A DNA stretch of 64,000 nucleotides from the NCBI GenBank assembly GCA_035771175.1, contig CM069613.1:531501-595500 (forward strand). The letters run 5' to 3'. Shown in pieces: positions 56,070 to 64,000 of the stretch. The stretch is from Paratinospora sagittata (Eukaryota > Streptophyta > Magnoliopsida > Ranunculales > Menispermaceae). The first letter of the stretch is position 1. Each line of letters begins with the position of its first letter. The notes below the pieces were generated by a model. It was not told the DNA's origin, ran no database searches, and saw only the letters and a list, made by a program, of their open reading frames with translations. The position numbers and the translations under genes were made by a program.

Positions 56070-59000
56070 ATGGTTGAAGAGATGGCCCCTCTTCGCTCCA
56101 CAGGATTTGTTGACCCTGGGTGGGAACACGGAATTGCTCAAGATGACAAGAAAAAGAAGGTAAAATGCAATTATTGCGGTAAAATTGTCAGTGGAGGAAT
56201 ATTCAGGTTGAAACAGCATTTGGCTGGAATTTCTGGGCAGGTCACACATTGCCACAAGGCCCCGGATGACGTTCAGATGAAAATGAAAGAAAACTTGGAA
56301 GGAAGTCATTCTATTAGGAAACATAGGCAACCGGAAGATGGATTAACATCTTTAGATTTGCACTCTAATGGTGATGACGGAGAGGAAGAAGAGCATATGG
56401 GTTATAAAATAAAGGGAAAACAGGCAATGGTGGACAAGAGTTTGGTAATGAGTCTTCCACCTCTTCGATCATTGGGATACGTGGATCCAGGATGGGAACA
56501 TGGTGTTGCTCAAGATGATAAGAAAAAAAAGGTGAAGTGCAACTACTGTGAGAAAGTAATTAGTGGAGGTATAAACAGGTTTAAACAACATTTAGCTAAG
56601 ATCCCTGGAGAAGTTGCATCTTGTAAAAATGCTCCTGATGATGTTTACCTTAAAATAAAGGAAAACATGAAATGGCATCGTACTGGGAGGAGAAATCGGA
56701 GACCTGAAGCTAAAGACATAACAGCCTTCTATATGATGCCGGAGGATCATGATGAAGATGACCAGGACGAAGATCCTTTACTTATTAGAAATAAGGAAAC
56801 TCTTATGATCAGTGACAAAAGCTATGGTAAAGAAATACGAAAGAGACCTAGAGCTAGATCTCCTGGTAGTGGCGCCGAACTGCAAATGAAAAGATCAAAA
56901 TTGGATTATTCCAATCTGAAGGCACTAAAAAGCCACTCGTCACCCTCATACAAGCAAGTCAAAGTAAAGACAGTATCAGATAAAAAGAATTGCAAGGATG
57001 TGATCTCTGCAATCTGTAAATTCTTTTATCATGCAGCAATTCCTTTAAATGCTGCTAGCTCTCCATACTTCTATAAGATGCTGGAGTTGGTAGGCCAATA
57101 TGGTCAAGGTCTAGTAGGCCCTTCTAGTCCGATGATTTCTGGTCAATTTCTCCGGGATGAAATTTCAACCATCAAAGAGTATTTTGCTGAATTTAAGGCT
57201 TCTTGGGCAATTACTGGTTGCACTATAATGGCAGATAGTTGGAAAGATGCACAAGGAAGAACTTTGATAAATTTTCTAGTATCTTCCCCGCGTGGAATGT
57301 ACTTTGTTTCTTCAGTCGATGCAACAGATATAATAGAAGATGCTCCAAGCCTTTTTAAGTTGTTGGACAAGGTGGTGGAAGATATGGGTGAGGAAAATGT
57401 GGTACAGGTACTAACTAAGCTGCTCCTGCCATTTTTACTTTTTTTTATCCTTCTTGTTTCTCTTTTTGTTAGTATTAGTGGCCCTTTCGCCCTTATGCTT
57501 CTGGATCAATTTGCGTTGCAGGTGATCACTGAAAATACTAACAGTTACAAGATTGCTGGGAAGATGCTAGAGGAGAAGAGAAAAAATTTATTCTGGACTC
57601 CATGTGCTGCCTATTGCATTGACCGGATGCTTGAAGATTTTCTGAAGATTAAATTGGTTGGAGAGTGCATGGACAAAGGAAAAAAAGTTACAAAGTTCAT
57701 TTATAACCGTGCTTGGTTGTTGAATCTTATGAAAAGAGAATTTACAGATGGAAGGGAAATTCTGAGACCAGCTGTTACAAGATATGCAACTAGTTTTGCT
57801 ACTTGGCAAAGCTTGCTAGACCACCGGACGGGTCTTAAAAGAATGTTCCAATCAAACAAATGGCAATCTTCCCGTTACGCTAAATTGGATGATGGTAAAG
57901 AAGTGGAGAAGATTGTTTTGAACCCTACATTTTGGAAGAAAATGCAATATGTAAAAAAATCCGTGGATCCAATATTGCAAGTGCTTCAGCAGGTGGATAG
58001 TTGCGGTAGCCTATCAATGGCATCTATATATAACGACATGTATAGGGCAAAACTCGCAATTAAATTGATCCATGGTGATGATATGAGAAAGTATGAACCA
58101 TTCTGGAGCGTAATAGACGCTCACTGGAGCTCATTGGTCCAGCATCCTCTCTACATGGCAGCCTACTTTCTTAACCCGTCATACCGTTATCGCCCAGATT
58201 TCTTGGCAGTATGGAGACTAATGATGTCTTGTTACATGAAGCTTATAGTTCCTAATTGCGATTTTTGAAATTTAAACTGATTTATTCTCTATTCATTTTT
58301 GTAGCACCCCGATGTTATTCGTGGACTTAACGATTGTATTGTTCGATTAGAACCAGATACTGGAAGAAGGATTTCTGCGTCCATGCAGGTAGAACTTGTT
58401 TCAATCATTTCAATTGTGAGCATTCTACTTTATTTATGTTTAACTATTTTTATCTACTGTTCAGATATCAGATTTTATATCCGCAAAAGCTGATTTTGGA
58501 ACTGAGTTGGCTCGAAGTACAAGAACGGAACTTGACCCAGGTGAGAGGACACTAGAATGTTGTTCAAATTAGCATCAGTGATTTCTATATTCGATACATG
58601 GATTATTAGTTATTTCCCCTTTCAGCGATGATGATATTTATGTATTGGTGAATACTTTGCGTGGTTAGCTGCATGGTGGCAACAACATGGAATAAATTGC
58701 TTAGAACTGCAACGGTTAGCAGTGCGGATATTAAGCCAGACATGTTCAACATATGGATGTGACCATAATTGGAGTACATATGATCAGATGCATAGTAAAA
58801 GACAGAATCATTTGGCTCAGAAAAGACTAAATGACCTTATATACGTTCACTACAATTTACGCCTTAGGGAACGCCAGTTGAGAAGAAAGAACGAGAACTT
58901 TATATCCCTCGATGATGTCCTGTTAGAAAGCCAATTGGACGAGTGGACTGTAGAAACAAGAAAACAGGCCTTGCCAGAAGATGAGGTACTTGCGATATTG

Positions 59001-59294
59001 GAATTTTTGTATCTGCAAATAAATGCTTTTTGTTCTTGAGAATTTAATTTTTCTCGTGGAAAATTTGATCTAAACGTTGTCTCGTGGGTCTAGGAGATTC
59101 TTCTCGATACGGAGATGGAGCATGTAGACCCAGATGAAATTGAGGTATATGTAAACGAAGGCGATAATGCGGAACCAAGGAAGGGAAATCTTGAGATGGT
59201 GGTATTGGCAGAAGCCGTTGAACCGATCGAAGATCACCATGCCACTGATGATGATATTGATCTCGATTTTCTCGATGATGATTTGACTGATTAG
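56070..59294 (+). CDS. Double BED-finger, hAT-transposase-derived protein
   Basis: Six coding exons (56070-57407, 57522-58208, 58305-58388, 58465-58540, 58669-58985, 59094-59294) encode 900 aa. Two near-identical N-terminal blocks each carry PGWEHG.AQDDKKKKVKCNYC and a BED-type finger: C33/C36/H50/C61 and C157/C160/H174/C185. A basic linker (KRPRARSPG) follows. Then comes a DUF659-like transposase core (about 340-500: WAITGCTIMADSW, VDATDIIEDA, WTPCAAYCID). A hAT C-terminal dimerisation region lies at about 729-790 (AAWWQQHG, LQRLAVRILSQTCS). The tail is acidic (DIDLDFLDDDLTD). Such proteins are domesticated hAT relatives that probably bind DNA in the nucleus; targets are unknown. No terminal inverted repeats are seen around it. 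Intron 1 (57408-57521) is 114 nt with no stop in frame. The start is the first ATG giving the conserved MVEEMAPLRS opening. Confidence 0.9.
57408..57521 (+). other. Stop-free, frame-neutral intron (exitron-like)
   Basis: GT-AG bounded (CAG|GTACTA ... GTTGCAG|GTG) and 114 nt long, a multiple of three without an in-frame stop. If retained it adds 38 residues, mostly Leu/Phe/Ile/Val, between VVQ and VITEN in the DUF659-like core. Removal is favoured because the flanks join to the family's expected sequence. Confidence 0.7.
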
Positions 59295-60904
59295 TTCGTC
59301 GATGTTGCTCATTTCGTTGAACTTTTGAAATAACATAAGCAACAGAGCAATTACAATGATGTAATTCTTGTGTAATTTGTCGATTTTAAAGTAGTCTGTC
59401 ATGTAGCCTAATTTGCCTTCAATTGTTGGCTCTTTTATCCTCTCTCTCAATTTTTCTATAGGTGTTAACACAGTTGACAAAGTTCATCTCATACATGCAG
59501 CATCCTTCTATTGATCTTTTATATAGAAATTAAGATTCTAGATGACTACTTTGATTTTTTATTTTTTTAACTACTGCCTTTTTAATGCTAATAAATATAT
59601 TATCAACCATTCCAGCATTTTATAACATGCTTGTTAATTGCATTATTTACATTTTATAATGCATCTCCTTTGTGGTTAAATTTGAAAAATTGCGGAGCTT
59701 TATGTTATAAATATAATTCAACTCATCTAAGCTTTTTATTTTATTTTATTTACATTGGCTCGACGTTTCAACATGTTGATCATATAAATATCTTTTAGGA
59801 AATAGAATTAATTAGATTACAAGGGAGAGGAATAGTTTTATAAAATAAATTAGATTGCTACTTCACTCTCGACATAATTTAAAAAATAATGTAAAGAATA
59901 TACACAATTAAAATATAACAATAACGACGATAAGGACGTTCTTCCACATAATGTAAACGATAAGACGATGATTAAAAATAATAATATAGACAATTGAAGA
60001 TGATTAATAATAAAATATCTATCTTGGGCTTTTGGTATTTTATAAATATACAAATGCTAAAGTTATTTACCCAAGTCACCAGCCACACATGACACAAGGA
60101 TCCACATGTTAAAGGAAAATAACTAAAATTACAGACCAACTAGGAGAGAAATTTATGTGGATGAAACTAAGTAGCTGGATCCAAATTCTTTATAGATGCA
60201 CCATACCCCCCTCAAAACCCTCTAATTTTGTATTATTTCAAGTAAGGAAAAACTATAAAAAAACCGCGTTCATACCAAAGTTAAATTGAAAAAGTTATGG
60301 CCAAAACACTAAAGTCGCGCAAAATTAGAAATGCCGCGGCGCCCAATTTTGGGTTTTTGCATTATTTTTCACCCCTTTCTTGCCAAATTTCCATGCTTGC
60401 TTGCCTTCCATACTTCATGTTAACTTGATTGGATCTTCATGCACCATGTCTCCATCTTCCAAATCAACTTTAAACACATCAAAACACCTACAGAAACAAA
60501 GCAAACTCAATGGGTAACATGCTTATATGATCAACATAATCAACTTATAAAATTAAAAACTGAAATAATGCATAAAATACCAAAATATGACTAAACTAAC
60601 AAATAGGTCGAAACTAACATAAACAAACCAAATAGATGAATACACTAACCTAAAACTCATCTAAAACATACTCTAAAATATATCTAAATGTCAACTTACC
60701 ACGTTCCACCCAGGTTTCCTTCATTTTTTATTCGTGTTTGATTAATTGAAGGAAATTGGGTAGTACACCCATTCGCGTAGCGCTTGCAACAATTATGATC
60801 ATCATCAATGATTATTAAATTATCGAAACCTCCATGATCATATCATTATTATTCGAATTATGCGAAATCAATACCTCATGCATCAAGTATAAGAACTTAT
60901 GCAT
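59295..60904. other. 3' flank and AT-rich spacer
   Basis: No gene seen. 60240-60900 follows the 3' side of the minus-strand copia tail and may hold its untranslated end or LTR, but no clear LTR ends are visible. Confidence 0.45.
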
Positions 60905-61020
60905 TCATAGGTTTGATTCACTGAACATGCCTAATTCACGCCTAATAAATGCAAATTGATCTTTAGGCAGAGACTTCGTGAATATATCAACAAGATGCCT
61001 TTCCTTGCCACAACCATTAT
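60905..61020 (-). mobile_element. Ty1/copia pol C-terminal (RNase H) fragment
   Basis: The minus strand encodes HLVDIFTKSLPKDQFAFIRR then ELGMF and a stop at 60907-60905, the conserved end of copia pol (DIFTK.LP...F...R..LGM). Everything upstream is missing, because the fragment stops where LTR C begins. Confidence 0.75.
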
Positions 61021-61047
61021 GAATCTATCTTATACTATCATCACAGT

Positions 61048-62249
61048 TGCATTGAATTATGGAGTGGTTGTGATATGTTGAGTTAGTTGGATTTATGGAT
61101 TTAAATTGAAGCTGGACTCGAAAGCAACGGTGATGGTATTTAAGTTGAAAAGTCATGTACTGTGAGTATATTTTCTTGATTTTGGTTCTTGTATGACATT
61201 TTATTTATATGAAATATTTAATTGTAAACATGTTATATACGTACATGCATTATATTTTATTGATCATTCAAAATGATTTTGGCATTTGGAGTATGCGAGA
61301 CGTGCGTTGGCAGATCGCATATGTTGTCATTTCGTTAGGAATTAGACCCGGATGACTGTTATGAGTAACCTCATTGTCAGTAGGCTTGTCCTAACAAGGA
61401 TTGGAGATCCTTGAAATGACTGTGAATTGTGTAATGAGTGGCTGTGGCTACCTTGTAACGGTCATACAAGGGTTAGACCCACTCTCTTGCCTTGAAGGAG
61501 GGAGATTGTAGGTTTTGTGGAAAAATGATGCATTGTTTTCTTGAAAACTCATGAAATTTATGTTGTTAACATGTATAATATATTCGTTGAATGATGCATG
61601 TGTTTAATAACTGTTTGAAATGATTTTAAATGTCATATTTCTCTAAATGTATATAATTGTCATCTCAGGAAATATATTTACTGAGCTATTGTTTGCTCAC
61701 TCCATTTCCTTCAATATTTCAGGTACAGAGTTAAAAGAAGAGGCACGAGAATAGATATGTAAGTTAGATTCTTATTGTGTTAATGTACGTGTATGCAAAG
61801 GAAATGAATTATATTTTCTTTATTTTCAAATGAATATATATATCACATCCTACGTATATATATATATATATTATCACATAGATGAGTTGTAAGGAAACAT
61901 GAATTATGATTTGATATCTTGTGATGATGAAATGAGGTGATCATGTATATTTATCAGATGAGAATTTGATGTGTGAATCAATGGAATGGAATGATTATAT
62001 ATATATATATATATATATATCTATATTGGATTTGATTTGTGATATATCAGGAAAAAAAATGTGAATTGTCCATTTTATGGGGAGGTGCTGTCAAAATTTT
62101 TGAAAATTTTGGGAATTATTGTGAATGTCCGTTGAGGCTGACAGTGTATTATATATTGTATATGAGTATGTACAATGTGTAGTACATTGTGTCGGTCATG
62201 ACGTCAGCCTACGTCAGGAACGTCAGCCTACGTCAGGGGCGTCGTGACA
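61048..62249 (+). mobile_element. LTR C, 5'-truncated, acting as a 5' LTR
   Basis: It matches LTR A from about 3680 onward (GAGTGGTTGTGA(T/C)ATGTTGAG) to the end. It ends GGGGCGTCGTGACA. TGACGTCA lies at 62199-62206, and ACGTCAGCCTACGTCAGG with flanks is present about twice in tandem (62200-62240). Unlike A and B it is followed by a primer binding site, so internal element DNA is still attached. The first half of the LTR is lost. Confidence 0.8.
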
Positions 62250-62250
62250 A

Positions 62251-62266
62251 TATTGGTATTAGAACC
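62251..62266 (+). other. Primer binding site (tRNA-iMet type)
   Basis: ATTGGTATTAGAACC starts two bases after the LTR end. The plant consensus is ATTGGTATCAGAGCC. The two differences are C-to-T and G-to-A transitions, as expected from decay of methylated DNA. Confidence 0.7.
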
Positions 62267-63460
62267 TTAGGTTTAAAATCCTTAAAAGGATAAAAGCTTT
62301 ATGATATTATGATTGATTGTATGGGTATACATATGGGTAGTTCTACTATGTTGAGCCTAATCCAATATGTTATCTTGACTGAGAATCACCTATGTCGGTG
62401 AATTCCAAATTTGGAAAAGACCAGTCAAGATTAATAATGAAAATTGCTGATCAAGAAAGGATCAGAAGGCTGAAAGAAAAAGAACTAGATGTAATCCAAT
62501 GATAATAAATTACATTGCTCATATATGACTAGTAACTACCCAACAACAACGAAATGCACAGCTTATGAGCTTGTGACACAATTGCAATGTGAGAATGACA
62601 GAGGCTTTAACCATTGATAGCTCCAGATGTAGGTGCTAATGGTGTGAGTACTTCTGTAAAAACTTATATAATTGAAACTGAAGTAAAAATAAATAGAAGG
62701 TCTCAATGATAAGCCAGATGGAATGAAAAGATGTGAAAGTTATGGAAACTTTCAGGAGATGAGACTCTCCTATCTTAACTGGCAGTCTGATATTAAACGT
62801 AGTAAAGAATTTGCTACTCTGCTTGGAGACCATCTGAGAGAATGATTAAGTCTCTAAAAATGATAAAGCACGTTAGCTAAGTTTAGGCTAACTGATGATA
62901 AGAGATGATAGAAAATTTGGTTCATGGCAATAGAATTACCATCCATAACTAGATATAACTAGATGAAGAAAAGCCATAACATTTATATACAAGGAGTTCT
63001 TTTTTTTTTTTTTCCAAGTACAATTTTGAAGATGAAGAAATCATCCATGAGAAATGCAAAGTGGAAAATGAAGTCCTCCTAATAAGGGTTTTCTCAATGT
63101 AACAATCCAAAGGAATGGGTTATCATATCATTGTAAATGGTGAATGGAAGGAACTACCAAGCAAGGGCTATGGGCCGTTGACTCAGACAGCCGTAGAATT
63201 TGATCTTATTGGCTGTAAAAACCATGCCACATTATTTCATTGAAGAAAAGTATAAAAAAGAGTTGATGAAATCCTGATAAGAACATTGAAGCCTGTAGCC
63301 CCTGTGATTCATGGTAAGGGTTCTTGTGAATCACCCAAACGTGATAAATGAAGATAAGCATCAGTACCTGCAAATATATCAAGAAGGGTAAAATGTTTTG
63401 TAAGAATATGTTTCAATAGGCAGAGCAAACTAAATAGAAGTTCTTCATTTTGAAAAGAAT
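62267..63460 (+). mobile_element. Decayed internal region of the LTR C element
   Basis: The sequence follows the PBS but no gag or pol domain is readable because stops occur in all frames. A poly-T run lies near 63000. The element's right end and 3' LTR are beyond or absent from the window. Confidence 0.45.
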
Positions 63461-63467
63461 CAGTAAA

Positions 63468-63645
63468 AAGAGGGAGCACCTTGGTGCAAGTTATAAGGTC
63501 TCGCTTCATTGTGACCTGGAGGTCACGGGTTAAAATCCAAAAACAACATTTCTAATGTGTGGAGGTAGGGGAGTGTACATTATCCCTTCCCCGACCCTGC
63601 AATGACAAGAGCCTCGTGCACTAGGTACGCCATTTTTATAAAAAG
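63468..63645 (+). mobile_element. Au-like SINE
   Basis: GGAGCACCTTGGTGCAAGTT (box A region), GTGACCTGGAGGTCACGGGT (box B region, with TTAAAATCC after it) and then CCCGACCCTGCAATGACAAG, ending GTGCACTAGGTACGCC plus T-rich sequence. The order and motifs match the angiosperm Au SINE family. Box B is damaged (TTCGAATCC expected). Confidence 0.75.
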
Positions 63646-63740
63646 TATGTATGGTGGTAAGGCTATGTACATTATCCTTTATCAGACCCTGCAATGACAA
63701 GAGTCTCATGCACTGGGTACGCCTTTTTTATAAAGAGCAT
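63646..63740 (+). repeat. Second copy of the SINE 3' part
   Basis: Directly downstream, GGCTATGTACATTATCC, CAGACCCTGCAATGACAAGA and CATGCACTGGGTACGCC repeat the 3' half of the preceding SINE without its pol III head. Confidence 0.75.
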
Positions 63741-64000
63741 GTCTAACTGATAAAAGGAGTTTAATATTTGTTTCTTCTAATAGTGAAACAGGGCAGTAAA
63801 GCATTAGTGTGATCATTACTAGGGTCATTATTTTTCAGGGCAGTAAAGTCAGCTAGGGAGGCCTAAAATGTCTCTTAGAATAGATTCACAATTGTAAAAG
63901 CTACAAGTGTCTTGAATTAATTCAAACCTTAATGGAAGAAGAGGGTGTGCGTGAACTCACCATAACCTTCCATGGAGATGACTTGCAGATCGCCACCAAA
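63741..64000. other. Right edge of window, no gene seen
   Basis: Short AT-rich DNA with the phrase CAGGGCAGTAAAG occurring near 63789 and 63837. No coding motif. Confidence 0.4.

Noticed and set aside
57408..58268. Reading the BED gene as one 732-aa exon product
   Set aside because: The continuous frame crosses a GT-AG intron (57408-57521) and runs past the donor at 58208/58209. Splicing joins to expected hAT-family sequence and extends the protein to 900 aa.
1..64000. CRISPR arrays, operons, riboswitches or bacterial-type elements
   Set aside because: The window is plant nuclear DNA. The only regular repeats are microsatellites, LTR-internal repeats and SINEs.

Overview
The window is nuclear DNA of a flowering plant, most likely a eudicot. 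The signs are AT-rich DNA with long (TA)n tracts, GT-AG introns in every gene, plant-only families (MUSTANG, CIPK, PMEI-PME, BED/hAT-derived proteins) and plant transposable elements. I cannot name the species.

Layout. 1-12.4 kb holds no intact gene: a solo LTR of a Ty3/gypsy-like element (LTR A, 2081-4879), a decayed RPA-like OB-fold gene (about 5.2-7.6 kb), a second candidate solo LTR (7880-9515) and microsatellite-rich DNA. At 12.5-15.5 kb is an intact MUSTANG-like gene with PB1, MuDR, MULE, SWIM and zinc-knuckle regions. 16-27 kb is a transposon graveyard: two RTE-type LINE 3' ends, an orphan first exon of a CIPK kinase, and a Ty1/copia relic split by a 2301-bp solo LTR with a perfect 5-bp target duplication (LTR B). 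At 27.2-27.6 kb is a promoter plus a spliced leader with two small uORFs but no visible gene body.

30.7-42.5 kb carries two tandem CIPK1-type calcium-signalling kinases. Each has 13 exons and the same intron positions (442 and 436 aa). At 44.2-45.0 kb is a small RING/PHD-like zinc-finger gene. At 47.4-52.6 kb two type-I pectin methylesterase genes lie on the minus strand. One is intact (561 aa) but lacks the first catalytic Asp. The other is a clear pseudogene. At 54-59.3 kb is a 900-aa double-BED-finger, hAT-transposase-derived gene. The right end (60.9-64 kb) holds a copia tail, a 5'-truncated LTR C followed by a recognisable tRNA-Met primer binding site, and an Au-like SINE.

The genes do not form one pathway. 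Two themes recur: local tandem duplication (CIPK1 pair plus orphan exon, PME pair, internal BED duplication) and domestication of DNA transposases (MULE and hAT). I did not find a convincing unknown multi-gene system. The most unusual items are the PME with an altered catalytic residue, the orphan uORF-bearing leader, the in-frame removable intron of the BED gene and the orphan CIPK exon.
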